From assembly GCA_016795505.1 (NCBI GenBank), contig JAEUHH010000043.1:1-55774 (forward strand): 55,774 bases of DNA, written 5' to 3'. Within the stretch, counting starts at the first letter, position 1, and the number at the start of each line of letters is the position of its first letter. This stretch comes from Verrucomicrobiales bacterium (GTDB lineage Bacteria > Verrucomicrobiota > Verrucomicrobiia > Verrucomicrobiales > DEV007). A program made the position numbers and the translations under genes. Positions 1-15,358 of the stretch are shown one piece after another. The notes under the pieces were generated by a model, which saw only the letters and a program-made list of their open reading frames with translations, was not told the origin of the DNA and made no database searches.

Positions 1-6110
<6,110 letters not shown>

Positions 6111-6134
6111 TGAGCGATCCGCCTTTCCTTTCCC

Positions 6135-6941
6135 ATGAATGCTCCGCTCCCGTTCCCTACCTCCACCACCCCGCCTTCGTCCGCCGGCCGCAGGATCCCC
6201 ATCCGAACCGGCGAGATCCATCTCTGGGCCGTCTCGCTGACAGCCGAGGGCGACGACTACCGCTTCTGGCTGTCCCTACTGTCTGAGGGGGAGAAGCAGC
6301 GGGCCGACCGCTATCGCTTCGACCAAGATCGCCGTCGCTTCGTCGTCGCCCGCGGCATGCTGCGACACTTGCTCGAGGAATATACCGGTACCGAGGCCAC
6401 CCGGCTCGTCATCGACACCGATACCCACGGCAAGCCCCGGCTCGTCCAGACGGCCCGCCCCATCCACTTCAATCTCGCCCACAGTCTCGACCGCGCGCTC
6501 ATCGCCTTTTCCCGCGACTCGGCGGTGGGCGTGGACTTCGAGGACCTGAGCCATCAGGATCGCGTCGTCGAGGTGATGGATTCCATCTGCACCGCGGACG
6601 AAAAGGCAGCCATCGCAGCGCTCGGTGACGAAGCGGCCCGGTCACGGGCCCTGCTCCGGCTGTGGAGCGCCAAGGAAGCCTTCCTCAAGGCCATGGGCAC
6701 CGGACTGCACGTCGATCCGACCGCCCTCTGCGTGTCTGAGTCTGTGTGGACAGGATCAGCCGCGCCCTCCCCGGTGCGGTGGGAGGGATCGCCGGGCATC
6801 TCGTCCCGTTATGCCCTGCATCCCCTGCCCGACTGCGAAGACTGGCTCGGCGGTTCGGCGGCCGTCGTGGCGATGAAGCTCGCCGTGCCCCACCGGCTCG
6901 TGTGGATGGATCTCGCGTCGGAAGTCAGCGCGGCGGCTTGA
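6135..6941 (+). CDS. 4'-phosphopantetheinyl transferase, Sfp/AcpT type
   Basis: This 268-residue protein transfers phosphopantetheine from CoA to the carrier-domain serines of PKS and NRPS proteins. The family motifs are all visible: FNLAHS at about residue 113, the metal-binding GVDFED (Asp134, Glu136) and WSAKEAFLKAMG (Trp177, Lys180, Glu181). The length is slightly above Sfp (about 225) because of extra N-terminal sequence. It starts 24 bp after the megasynthase stop, so it is probably cotranscribed with it and activates its ACP and PCP, and perhaps the stand-alone carrier at 7983-9146. No Shine-Dalgarno sequence is seen before the ATG. Its 3' end overlaps the convergent gene 6925-7986 by 17 bp. 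Confidence 0.93.
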   Translation: MNAPLPFPTSTTPPSSAGRRIPIRTGEIHLWAVSLTAEGDDYRFWLSLLSEGEKQRADRYRFDQDRRRFVVARGMLRHLLEEYTGTEATRLVIDTDTHGKPRLVQTARPIHFNLAHSLDRALIAFSRDSAVGVDFEDLSHQDRVVEVMDSICTADEKAAIAALGDEAARSRALLRLWSAKEAFLKAMGTGLHVDPTALCVSESVWTGSAAPSPVRWEGSPGISSRYALHPLPDCEDWLGGSAAVVAMKLAVPHRLVWMDLASEVSAAA

Positions 6942-7986
6942 ACCAGCGACGCAGGATGGCACCGCCGCCGCCGTCGGGCTCGACCTGCGTGCCCTCGTGC
7001 CATTCGTTGAACGACGTAATGGCCACATGGCCGAGCCGCTCGTCGATATGCCGCGCTGCCATCGCCGCCATCGCCTCAAACAGCGAGTCGGGACCGGCTC
7101 CGGGTTTTAAGACCCGTGGAATGGTGTAATGCCGGCCGCCGGTATCGAAGCCGGGGATCAATCCCGGCACGATGGCCGTGCCCAGCGGCGTCGCGACATC
7201 GCGGTATCGGGCATGGACCGCCCCGCAGGCCTCGACGAATCCAGTCCAATCCTCCCGACCGGCCCACTCGGTCGGTCCATGCAGATTGTAGGCCGTGATC
7301 GCATCCAGATAGCCGATCCGGCGCGCATCCGGCTCGCCCCAGTAGATTTCGTCACCGATCAGATAGACCCGGAATCCGCGTGCCTCGGCCACAGCCCGGG
7401 CCGTCGCCAGGGCGCGGGCAAAATCCCCCGTATAGGTGCGGCTCAGATACAGATAGACCACCGGCCGTCCGCCGACGCGTTGATACGACGGATGAGCGAA
7501 GTAGTGCTCCACCAGATGACGGAAATGATCGGAAAACGCCCGGATCTTCTCCTCGTTGAACTCGATGCCACGCTCGGGATCGAGCCCCAACAATCCCTCT
7601 GACTCGTAGAGCAAACACAGGGTCGGCGCGGGCTGGCCGGCGGCGGCCATCTTTCCCAAAGCCGGTAGCACGTGCCGGAGCAGCGTCTCGGCCTCCCAAC
7701 TGCCGGGACCCCACCAGGAGGCGATCCAGTTGTCGATGCCGAACTCAGCCGACCAGGCGATGTGCCGGCGGATCGTCTCCTCGGCGCGCGAGTCATAACG
7801 GCCCAAAGCCGGCCCCTGCCCCGTGTCGCGACCGGCATAGCCGAGATCCCAGTGACGGCCATCCGCGCCATACCACGGGTAGTAATACGCCGAGACGACC
7901 GGCTCAGCCGGGTAAGCCATGCCGGATCCGGCAAGGGCGGCCAGAACCGCGAGCCCGGCTCGAATCCAGCCCCGAACCGGCTTCAT
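6925..7986 (-). CDS. Secreted GH99-like (endo-mannosidase/WbsX-like fold) protein
   Basis: The 353-residue protein has a Sec signal peptide (Met-Lys then a hydrophobic stretch ending near AYPA, about residue 25). The mature part opens with VVSAYYYPWYG and later has WIASWWGPG, GDEIYWGEP and the hallmark SFNEWHEGTQVEP near the C-terminus, as in glycoside hydrolase family 99-like proteins. Family members act on alpha-mannosides, or occur in polysaccharide loci with unknown substrate. I chose the ATG at 7986 because its first four bases overlap the stop of the upstream carrier-thioesterase gene (ATGA) and because it begins a clean signal peptide. A longer in-frame start at 8136 would lie inside the upstream gene and was rejected. 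Substrate is unknown; coupling with polysaccharide genes upstream suggests a role in the same export/processing operon. Confidence 0.82.
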   Translation of the reverse strand: MKPVRGWIRAGLAVLAALAGSGMAYPAEPVVSAYYYPWYGADGRHWDLGYAGRDTGQGPALGRYDSRAEETIRRHIAWSAEFGIDNWIASWWGPGSWEAETLLRHVLPALGKMAAAGQPAPTLCLLYESEGLLGLDPERGIEFNEEKIRAFSDHFRHLVEHYFAHPSYQRVGGRPVVYLYLSRTYTGDFARALATARAVAEARGFRVYLIGDEIYWGEPDARRIGYLDAITAYNLHGPTEWAGREDWTGFVEACGAVHARYRDVATPLGTAIVPGLIPGFDTGGRHYTIPRVLKPGAGPDSLFEAMAAMAARHIDERLGHVAITSFNEWHEGTQVEPDGGGGAILRRWFKPPR

Positions 7987-9146
7987 TCCACCGCCTCCCC
8001 GGCGAGGAACCGCCTCGTGTAACCGGATGTGAGCGAAAGATGCGGCTTCTCGAAGATCTGGAGATGATTTCCCGTCACCCGATGCACCCCAAACTCTCCC
8101 GTGAGGATGTTTTCCCAACCCAACTGATCGCTGCACTCGAACTTGTCCGTGTTCTCCTCCGTGGCCAGGATCAGCGTGCGCCCGCCATAGACACCGGGAC
8201 GGCAGTCGCGGATCAGGCCTTCATTCTTCCGCCGGATGGCAATGCGCCGCCGATGTGCCGGATCGAGGAGGCTCGGATGCAGCCACAGCCTTTCCGCCTG
8301 GTGCCGCAACATCCACCCGGCCAGAGAACCCATCCGGGCAGCCAACTTCCAAGCGGCCCGAATCAGCCCCTGATCGCTGCTTTGCCGCCAGCAATGGACG
8401 AGGCGGCCGACCACCGGACGGATGCGCGTCTCAGCAGGATTGAACATATCATAGAGGATCAAACCCTCTACTTTGTCACCGGACTCGACCGCCAGGCGGG
8501 AGATCTCGTGCGCAATCAGAGCTCCGAAGGAATAGCCGGCAAGCAGGTAGGGACCATGGGGCAACTCGGCTTTGATCCGGGCCAGGTAGCGCCTCGCGAT
8601 CGCCGTGATGTCCTCATTCGCAGGACCATCGGTGGCAGAGGCCTCGATCGCATAGTAGTCGCGGTCGTCAGGCAATTGCTCCACGAGCTGTCGGTAGAAC
8701 ATCACCCCGCCATCGATCGCATGGATGCAGATCAGCGGCGCCTTCGAGCTGCGCGGCGATTCGCGCAGCGGGATCAGGCCGACTGAGAGCGATTCCAAGT
8801 CCGCCTCGGAACGATCGGCCGCCCGGTCGATCAACGCTGCAAGACGGCGGGGCGTCGGGCAGTGAATCAGCGCGGTTGGGGAGAAGTCCACGTCATAGAT
8901 GTCCTCCCGGACGCGCTTCAACAGCTCCAGAGCCAGCAGCGAATCGCCACCGAGCGAGAAGTAGTCGTCATCGGGTCCGATGGTGGCATCGGCAAACTCC
9001 GTTCGCCACAGATCCAAAACCTGTCGCAGGGTGTCAGACTGGGCGGGAGGAGCGGAGGTCAGATTACGAACGGCCATGTTTCCGGTCATTTTTGGGGATG
9101 TCGATGGACGGGGACGACTGGACGTGGAGGGGGGATGGAGAGTCAT
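7983..9146 (-). CDS. Free-standing carrier protein-thioesterase didomain
   Basis: The product is 387 residues from the first ATG; starts at 9089 and 9077 are also possible, and none has a Shine-Dalgarno sequence. Residues about 38-110 are a PCP/ACP domain with DDDYFSLGGDSLLA (phosphopantetheine Ser69). Residues about 135-375 are a type I thioesterase: GYSFG nucleophile (Ser206), LYDMFNP (Asp233) and TGNHLQIF for the His. There is no adenylation, condensation or ketosynthase domain. The thioesterase is clearly paralogous to the one ending the megasynthase at 1-6110 (shared GG-x-x-FY, Y-x-A-x-EA, DKFE, GWE and GNH positions). It could accept an intermediate in trans for release. It lies downstream of a glycosyltransferase and is translationally coupled to the GH99-like gene, so its true partner is uncertain. 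Confidence 0.88.
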   Translation of the reverse strand: MTLHPPSTSSRPRPSTSPKMTGNMAVRNLTSAPPAQSDTLRQVLDLWRTEFADATIGPDDDYFSLGGDSLLALELLKRVREDIYDVDFSPTALIHCPTPRRLAALIDRAADRSEADLESLSVGLIPLRESPRSSKAPLICIHAIDGGVMFYRQLVEQLPDDRDYYAIEASATDGPANEDITAIARRYLARIKAELPHGPYLLAGYSFGALIAHEISRLAVESGDKVEGLILYDMFNPAETRIRPVVGRLVHCWRQSSDQGLIRAAWKLAARMGSLAGWMLRHQAERLWLHPSLLDPAHRRRIAIRRKNEGLIRDCRPGVYGGRTLILATEENTDKFECSDQLGWENILTGEFGVHRVTGNHLQIFEKPHLSLTSGYTRRFLAGEAVE

Positions 9147-9160
9147 CGGGGGGGGGAGGA

Positions 9161-10345
9161 TCAGGCTTTCTGATCCAACAGGGTTTGATCGGCGATCCGA
9201 CCCTGTTGCATCGGAACGGGCGATGCCTCCGCCCGGGCCACCCGCTCAAGCAGGCGCCGGGTTTCGGCGACAAAGCGATCGATGGAAAAACGTTCGGCAT
9301 TTTCCCGGATGACCCGGCGGTCCCAGACGATGCCGTCGAAGCGCTCCAGCGCCTCCGCCAACGCCCCGGGCTCGGGACGGTCGAAGAAGACGCCGGTGCG
9401 GTCTTCGATCACCGTCTCGAGGGCTCCCCCCTCGCGGAAGGCGATGACCGGCTTCCCACAAGCTTGTGCCTCGACCGGAGTGATGCCAAAGTCCTCACTA
9501 CCGGGAAAAACGAAGCCGCGACACGTCGCCATCATCTCGGTGACCGTCTCGTCCGGGGCCCGGCCGAGGAACGTGACCGTCGGACCGGCCATCGCCTCGA
9601 GCCGGGCACGATCCGGACCATCGCCGATGATGACCAGCTTCCGGCCGGCTTCGGTGCAGGCCCGCACGGCCAGATCGATGCGCTTGTAGGCGACGAGCCG
9701 CGAGACGATGAGGAAGAAGTCGCCCGTGCGGTCGCTGACCTGGAATCGCTCGACATCGACCGGCGGATAGATCACCACGCTGTCGCGGCCATAGCACTCG
9801 CGGATGCGTTTCTGCACGTTGCGGGAATTGGCGATGAAATAGTCGATCTTGCGGCTCTGGCGTCGGTCGCTCCAGCGGAACAGCGGCATGGTCAGCCGGA
9901 CAAAGCGGCGCAGCAGGGGATTGCGGATCTCGTTTTCGAGATAGTCGTCGGGATTCCAAAAGAATCGCGGCGGCGTGTGGCAATAGCAGACGAAGCGGGA
10001 GCCAGCCGGCTTGGGAATCCACTTGGAGAAGCTGCTGCTGCTGATCCAGGCGATGTCGGTCTGGAAGAGGCGCAGACATTTGAATGCCAGCGGATAGAGG
10101 AAAAAGAGCTTCTTGTGGTGCTTCCGCATGCCGGGCAGGTATTGCATCCAGGTATTGCGCACCCGGGAGGAGCGGAAGGCGGGAAACAGATTGGCCCCGA
10201 AAGTGGCGCTGGTGACGATGGGCGCGCTGGGAAAGGCCTCGGCCATGACTTCGACGACACGCTCGGCGCCGCCCATTTGAATCAGAAAGTCGTGCACCAG
10301 GGTGAGCCGGTGTCGCAGGATGTCATTGGCGGGATCCGGAGTCAT
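9161..10345 (-). CDS. Glycosyltransferase family 4 with palindrome-encoded C-terminus
   Basis: This 394-residue GT-B enzyme has an N-terminal domain with VHDFLIQMGGAERV and a C-terminal nucleotide-sugar domain with LIVSRLVAYKRID, IIGDGPDR and GSEDFGITPVEAQACGKPV (the E-x7-E region of GT4). It probably adds a sugar to the lipid-linked repeat unit of the neighbouring exopolysaccharide locus. The start at 10345 is preferred because it is followed directly by the conserved N-terminus; the frame is open to 10531, but that part is low-complexity and overlaps the next gene. The last 17 or so residues (from VPMQQG to the stop) are encoded by a 49-bp palindromic repeat at 9168-9216, so the natural C-terminus has probably been replaced or extended. 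Confidence 0.92.
   Translation of the reverse strand: MTPDPANDILRHRLTLVHDFLIQMGGAERVVEVMAEAFPSAPIVTSATFGANLFPAFRSSRVRNTWMQYLPGMRKHHKKLFFLYPLAFKCLRLFQTDIAWISSSSFSKWIPKPAGSRFVCYCHTPPRFFWNPDDYLENEIRNPLLRRFVRLTMPLFRWSDRRQSRKIDYFIANSRNVQKRIRECYGRDSVVIYPPVDVERFQVSDRTGDFFLIVSRLVAYKRIDLAVRACTEAGRKLVIIGDGPDRARLEAMAGPTVTFLGRAPDETVTEMMATCRGFVFPGSEDFGITPVEAQACGKPVIAFREGGALETVIEDRTGVFFDRPEPGALAEALERFDGIVWDRRVIRENAERFSIDRFVAETRRLLERVARAEASPVPMQQGRIADQTLLDQKA
9168..9216. repeat. 49-bp palindromic element, copy A (inside GT4 gene)
   Basis: Arms TTCTGATCCAACAGGGT (9168-9184) and ACCCTGTTGCATCGGAA (9200-9216) flank a 15-nt centre that is itself GATC-rich. Two mismatches separate the arms when inverted. It supplies the C-terminal residues of the glycosyltransferase. 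Confidence 0.9.
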
Positions 10346-10388
10346 GGCGGGAGTATGGGGCAAATGTTTGCAGTCGACACCGGGCCCC

Positions 10389-11795
10389 TCAACGGGCTGA
10401 CTTTGGTGGGAAGACGACCTGCCATGCGGTGTCGAAGACGATGCAGATGTCGAGCAGCAGGGACCAGCGACGCAGGTAGAAGTGGTCGAGGCGGACGCGC
10501 TGACGCACCTTGAGCCGGGTATCGGTCTCACCGCGGCAGCCCTTCACCTGGGCGAGACCGGTGATGCCCGGCTTGGCGAAGTGCCGGACCGGGTAGTCAT
10601 CGACGATCTCGGAGAATTCGATGTCGTGATCGACGAAGTGGGGACGCGGTCCGACGACGCTCATGTCGCCTCTCAGCACATTCAAGAACTGCGGGATCTC
10701 GTCGAGGCTCGTTTTCCGCAGAAAGTGGCCGCCGCGGATGATGCGCGAGTCGCCCTGGGTGGCCTGACGGCCGGGCGTGTCGTTCACGTGCATGGTCCGG
10801 AGCTTGTAGACCTCGAAGACCTCACCCTGGCGGCCGGTGCGGGCTTGCCGGTAGAGCAGCGGTCCAGGTGAGACGAGCCGGTGGAGCAGCCAGACCCCGA
10901 CCAGCAGCGGAGGCAGCACGGTGAGCGACACGAAGCCGGCAAAGACCAGGTCGAAGGCGCGCTTGATGGCGCGATTCATGGGATCTTCGAGCGGCTCACG
11001 CCAGTTCGTCAGGTAGAGCCGGGAGCCGTGCTGGTGGGTGTCCAAATTGCCGGGAAAGTGGTCCTCTTTGTCATCCACCCAGATCAGCCGCATGCCGAGC
11101 GAGTCGCAGAGCTGCTGCAGGGAGCGGATCAGGTCGGGTTGGGGATGCAGACCGAGAGCGAGGAGCAGTTTGGCCCGGCAGGAGCGGCAGATCTCCCGCA
11201 GATGATCGAAATCGCCCAGGATCGGATAAGACGGCAGGGTCGCCACCGCGTCGCCGCCGTAGGTGACATACCCGAGCACCTCAGCACCGGGGACATTTCG
11301 CGTCATGTGAAGAGCTCCGTCGCGCTCGATCTCACGCGGGGGAGCCAAAACCAGCGTATTGGCCGGGTGATGGGTGCGGCGAAACAAGTGCCGCACCAGC
11401 TTTCGGTGGCCCACCAGATTCATCCACGCGACCCAACCGGAGTTCGTGGCGAGGAAGACGGCGAGAAAGGCGCGGGAGAGACGGTCGTCCTTGCTCATCA
11501 CGATCACCCCGAAGATCGCGACGAGTCCGAAGAGGATCTCGCGCTGGGTGACACTCCAGATCTCCGATCGCGACAGCCCGGAGAGCGATCGCTGGCGCTT
11601 CTCTCGGATGGAGAACTCCAGCACGGCCGCCGCCGGCACCAGCAGGGAGACCCACACGTAGTTGGCCGGCAGCAGATCGGCCCGGTACACCACCATGTGG
11701 AGAGCCCAAACCGCCCCCCAGAACAGGGCGAACGATCCGGCCAGTTTGAGGCAGAAATGGAGTCTGATGGTCCCGTGATAACGGTCGGAGATCAT
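10389..11795 (-). CDS. Exopolysaccharide polyprenyl glycosylphosphotransferase (WbaP/WcaJ type)
   Basis: This 468-residue membrane enzyme would start repeat-unit synthesis by moving a sugar-1-phosphate to undecaprenyl phosphate. The N-terminal half has several hydrophobic segments (roughly residues 12-35, 42-60, 80-100 and 108-125) and a CoA-binding-like domain. The C-terminal catalytic domain starts near 270 with [10 protein letters not shown] followed by a membrane hairpin. It contains [32 protein letters not shown] and GITGLAQV, all signatures of bacterial sugar transferases. It is the first gene of the leftward half of the locus, reading from the AT-rich divergent region at 11796-11952, with the GT4 gene 43 bp downstream. 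Confidence 0.94.
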   Translation of the reverse strand: MISDRYHGTIRLHFCLKLAGSFALFWGAVWALHMVVYRADLLPANYVWVSLLVPAAAVLEFSIREKRQRSLSGLSRSEIWSVTQREILFGLVAIFGVIVMSKDDRLSRAFLAVFLATNSGWVAWMNLVGHRKLVRHLFRRTHHPANTLVLAPPREIERDGALHMTRNVPGAEVLGYVTYGGDAVATLPSYPILGDFDHLREICRSCRAKLLLALGLHPQPDLIRSLQQLCDSLGMRLIWVDDKEDHFPGNLDTHQHGSRLYLTNWREPLEDPMNRAIKRAFDLVFAGFVSLTVLPPLLVGVWLLHRLVSPGPLLYRQARTGRQGEVFEVYKLRTMHVNDTPGRQATQGDSRIIRGGHFLRKTSLDEIPQFLNVLRGDMSVVGPRPHFVDHDIEFSEIVDDYPVRHFAKPGITGLAQVKGCRGETDTRLKVRQRVRLDHFYLRRWSLLLDICIVFDTAWQVVFPPKSAR

Positions 11796-11952
11796 GGAAG
11801 ACGAAAATTTAAGTAATCAAAAATAAATCTTGATTTTGTAAAAATTATCATTTTGGCGTTGCATGTCCACCCTTTTTCGATTAATTTTGAAAATAATTTT
11901 TATTATTGTAATTCGAATCTGAGAAATTCGATTTCCCTTCCGTTCCCCACAC
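11796..11952. promoter_or_regulatory. AT-rich divergent promoter region with AATTCGA direct repeats
   Basis: This 157-bp gap separates the two divergent halves of the exopolysaccharide locus and is strikingly AT-rich against its GC-rich surroundings. Two near-identical decamers on the same strand, AATTCGAATC (11910-11919) and AATTCGATTT (11925-11934), are 15 bp apart; the first contains the palindrome ATTCGAAT. They lie just upstream of the ATG at 11953. These are candidate operator half-sites. No convincing -35/-10 pair could be picked by eye because the region is too AT-rich. Confidence 0.5.
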
Positions 11953-13962
11953 ATGACCCCAGCTGTTTTACCTCCCCGCACCGAACTCGCCGCTCCATCA
12001 CCCCAGCCCGCTCCTGTCGAATCCCGGCAGGGCTGGGATTTGATCGAGGTGAGCCCCGCAGTCGATTTCCAGGACCTCTGGAGCATCATCAAACGCCGTC
12101 GGATGCTCCTGATGATCATCCCCGCCGTGTGCGCCGTCATTGCGGTCGTCTTCGTGAAGCTCGCGATGACGCCGCAGTACAAGAGCAATGCGCTGATCTT
12201 CATCGACCCGATGTTCGATCAGGTGCTCCAGGTCGAGGCCGTCGGTCAGGTGATGTCCGATTTGGATTCCCTGAACTCCCTGGAAAAGGCCATCGTGTCC
12301 GATTCCATGATCCTGCGGGTCGTCGACCGACTGGAACTGAGAAAGGACCTGGGTTTCCTGCCGAAATCGCTTCACAAATACGTGCTCCGCGGCGAGGAAG
12401 TCTCCAGCTCCCGGTTGCTCGCCGAGATCCGGAAAAAGCGCTTCTCGGCGAGTCTCATCCGCCCCACCCGCCTGCTGGAACTGACCGTGTTCGATCCGGA
12501 TCCGATCCGCGCCCAAAAGATCGCGCAGACTTTCGTGGATGAGTTCGAGAGCTTCCTGGGTGAGCAGAAAAGCCGTGAGGCCGGCCGGGCGACCGAGGAC
12601 CTGCGCCGCCAGGCGGCGGATGCCTACACCCGCGCCCTCGAGGCGGAAAAGATGCTGGAGTCTTTCCGCATGAAGAATCCCGGTCTGACGGTCGAGCAGG
12701 ATCACCAGCTCTTCGCGGAGAGGCTTAGTAAGATCGGCGACGAGTTGAACCTCGTATCCGGCAAGGTGCTCGATCTGCGGAGCAAGGTCGAGACCCTCGC
12801 AGGCGTGGATCCCGAGAAGGACCCGATCAAAGTCATCCAAGTGGGCAATTTCACCGGCATCATACACGTCTCGGAGCTGCTCAACCAGCGGCTCGGTGCC
12901 CACGCTGCGCTCGCGGCTACGGCCGAGCAATATGGGGAAAACCACCCCCGCCTCCGGGAGGCCCGCAGCCGCGTGGCCGAGATCGAAGCCCAACTCCGCC
13001 GCCTCGCCGCCGACCTGAAGGCCACTGTCGACGCCGACTACGCCGCCTCCGTGTCGAATGAGAAAATGCTCACCCAGCGCGTGGCCGAGCTGCAGGGGCA
13101 GTTAACCGCCCAGAAGAGCGCCAGTTCGGAGTTCCGGGCCATCCAGCAGAAGGTGGAAACCGAATGGCAGGTGCATGAGTCGCTGCAGAATCGCATCGGC
13201 GCCACTTCCATCACCTCGGAGAAGGCCACCGAGATCACCGTGCTCATGTCCGCGCCGATCGTCGCCCACAAGCCCTCCAAGCCCAGCGGGAGCATCGCGC
13301 TCGCGTCGGGCGGCTTCGCCGGCCTGCTGATCTGCTTCGGTCTGGTGGCCTTCGATCTCTTCCGGGGCGGCCCGTTCGTCAGCCGCTACCAGTTGGAAAG
13401 CAATCTGCGCCTCCCGGTGGTCGCCCAGGTCGATTTCTCGATCCGGGGCATGGATGAGGAAGAGGTCGTCGAGGAAATGTCTCGTGCCCTGATTTCGCCG
13501 CAGTGCCGCCATGCCCGGTTCATCCACGTCACCTCGGTCTGGAGCCATCCCGAGGGTATCCGGGTGGCCGGCTGCCTGGCGGCGGCTTCGGCCCGCTGCG
13601 GCAGTTCCACCCTGCTCATCTCCGTGGCCCCGGGAGGCAATCCCAATACGCTGGTCAACCTCGTCCCGCAGCCGTCCCATATCGAGAATCTCCACACCCT
13701 GCGTCTGCCCGCCTGCTTCCTGATCTCTCCGACGAATCCCTGGCAACTCCTCGGCCCCCATCGCCAGCACTTCGGCCGCATCATCATCGAGTCCACCTCC
13801 CTGAGCCAGGCCAGCCAGATTCCCGGCGTGATCGCCTCCTTCGCCGATGCCAATCTCCTCGTCGTCCCCGAGGGCCGTGGCACCAAGCGGGAGGTCGAGG
13901 ATGCCGCTGTCCAACTGGGTGGGAACAGCCGGGGCCCCGTCGCCCTCGTGCTGCAAGCCTGA
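11953..13962 (+). CDS. Wzz/GNVR polysaccharide co-polymerase with degenerate tyrosine-kinase domain
   Basis: The 669-residue protein would control chain length and export of the polymer. After a Pro-rich N-terminus comes a Wzz domain with DLWSIIKRRR and a membrane segment at about 51-70. A long periplasmic region (about 190-430) looks coiled-coil, with the GNVR-type stretch before the second membrane segment at about 446-470. The cytoplasmic C-terminus (about 480-669) resembles the CpsD/BY-kinase fold, with HVTSVWSHPEGIRVAG at the P-loop position. The Walker A Gly-Lys-Ser/Thr is missing, and no Tyr-rich tail is seen, so kinase activity is unlikely. The flippase follows 61 bp downstream. Confidence 0.9.
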   Translation: MTPAVLPPRTELAAPSPQPAPVESRQGWDLIEVSPAVDFQDLWSIIKRRRMLLMIIPAVCAVIAVVFVKLAMTPQYKSNALIFIDPMFDQVLQVEAVGQVMSDLDSLNSLEKAIVSDSMILRVVDRLELRKDLGFLPKSLHKYVLRGEEVSSSRLLAEIRKKRFSASLIRPTRLLELTVFDPDPIRAQKIAQTFVDEFESFLGEQKSREAGRATEDLRRQAADAYTRALEAEKMLESFRMKNPGLTVEQDHQLFAERLSKIGDELNLVSGKVLDLRSKVETLAGVDPEKDPIKVIQVGNFTGIIHVSELLNQRLGAHAALAATAEQYGENHPRLREARSRVAEIEAQLRRLAADLKATVDADYAASVSNEKMLTQRVAELQGQLTAQKSASSEFRAIQQKVETEWQVHESLQNRIGATSITSEKATEITVLMSAPIVAHKPSKPSGSIALASGGFAGLLICFGLVAFDLFRGGPFVSRYQLESNLRLPVVAQVDFSIRGMDEEEVVEEMSRALISPQCRHARFIHVTSVWSHPEGIRVAGCLAAASARCGSSTLLISVAPGGNPNTLVNLVPQPSHIENLHTLRLPACFLISPTNPWQLLGPHRQHFGRIIIESTSLSQASQIPGVIASFADANLLVVPEGRGTKREVEDAAVQLGGNSRGPVALVLQA

Positions 13963-14023
13963 TCCCGCAGGGCCACCCTCGATCCAACCACCCTCGCCGA
14001 TCCGTTCCTCCACCTTCCCGTCC

Positions 14024-15358
14024 TTGAAAGCCGCCCTCCTCACCACCCATTCCTTTGCCGCCCGCTGGCTGTCCGGCAATCCGCTGGCTTCCCTGTTCCG
14101 GACGCTGATGCCGTCGGCCCTGCGCATGAGCGGGGCTGCTTTGCAGTTCCTCAGCACCGTGATCGTGGCCCGGGCCCTTGGCGACGAGTCGAGCGCAGCT
14201 TTCTTTTTTTGGTCATCCGTGCTCATGACCTCCGGCCCCATCGCCAGCTATGGTCTCGAGCAGATCGCCCTGCGGTCCGTACCACGCCTCCAGGAGCAGG
14301 GCGCCGCGGCCATCGGCACCTTCCTCGGGCATCTCCGGTTCATTTCCCTGATGGTCTCGCTGCTGCTGGGCATCGGCCTCATCGTTTTCGAACTCGTCAC
14401 GGAACAGTCCGATCAGGGCCTCCAGACGTGGCACCTCATGCCCCCCATCGCCCTCGCCAGCATCGCTCTTTGCCTGATCAATGGCGAGGCGCTCAAGGGC
14501 CTGTCACGGCCCATGATGGCGGTCGTGTTTGGTCACCTCATCCCCGTCAGCCTCTTTTGCCTGCTCATTATCCTGTTCGCACGCGGCGCCCCTTCCGCCG
14601 GTGTGCTGGCGCTCTACACCTTCAGCTACTTCCTCGGAGCCATCGCCATCCGCTTCTGCCCGGCCCGCGAATGCCGACGCCCGCTCGTGGCCATTCCCTC
14701 GGCCAGAAAATTCCGCGAAACTCTCCGCGAGGGCTTCCCGGTTTGCTGTGTCAATCTCTTCGGTGCCATGGGCTTCATTCTGCCCCTCGCCATCCTCGAG
14801 GTCACCCGGCCGGCGGCCGAGGTCGCCTACATCACCACGGCCTTCCGCATCAGCATCCTGTGCATTGTGCTCTCCGCCGCCATCCACGGGGTCTTCGCGC
14901 CCGTCATGTCCCGCGCCGCCCTGCTGCCCGATCCCCGGCGCGCCCTTTTCCGGGTGTATGGCAAAGCCGTGCTGATCACCCTGGGCACCCTGGCCATCCC
15001 GCTCGCCATCGGGATCGGCATGCCCGGCACGGTCATGTCCATCTTCGGTGAGTCGTTCCGCAATGGTGCCGATGCCCTGCGCCTGCTCCTCATCGCGCAG
15101 CTCATCACCGTCTGCATCGGCCCCGTGCCACAACTGCTCCTCATGACCGGCCATGCCAGCATGCTGGCTGTCCTCGGCGTACTGAAACTCATCACCGGCG
15201 TCGTCCTCTCCGCCCTGCTCATTCCCCACTACGGCGGGGTCGGCATGGTCATCGGGATGGGAATCGCCTTCGTGGCGGAGGAAATTGTCGGTCTCGGATA
15301 CGCCCTCGCGAAACTCCGCCGCCCCGCGAACGCCGAGGCACCCACAGGCCAGCCATGA
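14024..15358 (+). CDS. Wzx-type polysaccharide flippase (MATE/MVF superfamily)
   Basis: The 444-residue multi-spanning protein has about 12 hydrophobic segments and an N-terminal motif typical of oligosaccharide flippases (SALRMSGAALQFLSTVIVAR, then ALG and FFFWSSVLM). It would move the lipid-linked repeat unit across the inner membrane. I chose the TTG at 14024 because it gives a compact N-terminus 61 bp after the previous stop. The frame is open further upstream, but only inside the previous gene; an ATG at 14108 is the next alternative. Its stop overlaps the start of the polymerase gene by ATGA. Confidence 0.87.
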   Translation: MKAALLTTHSFAARWLSGNPLASLFRTLMPSALRMSGAALQFLSTVIVARALGDESSAAFFFWSSVLMTSGPIASYGLEQIALRSVPRLQEQGAAAIGTFLGHLRFISLMVSLLLGIGLIVFELVTEQSDQGLQTWHLMPPIALASIALCLINGEALKGLSRPMMAVVFGHLIPVSLFCLLIILFARGAPSAGVLALYTFSYFLGAIAIRFCPARECRRPLVAIPSARKFRETLREGFPVCCVNLFGAMGFILPLAILEVTRPAAEVAYITTAFRISILCIVLSAAIHGVFAPVMSRAALLPDPRRALFRVYGKAVLITLGTLAIPLAIGIGMPGTVMSIFGESFRNGADALRLLLIAQLITVCIGPVPQLLLMTGHASMLAVLGVLKLITGVVLSALLIPHYGGVGMVIGMGIAFVAEEIVGLGYALAKLRRPANAEAPTGQP

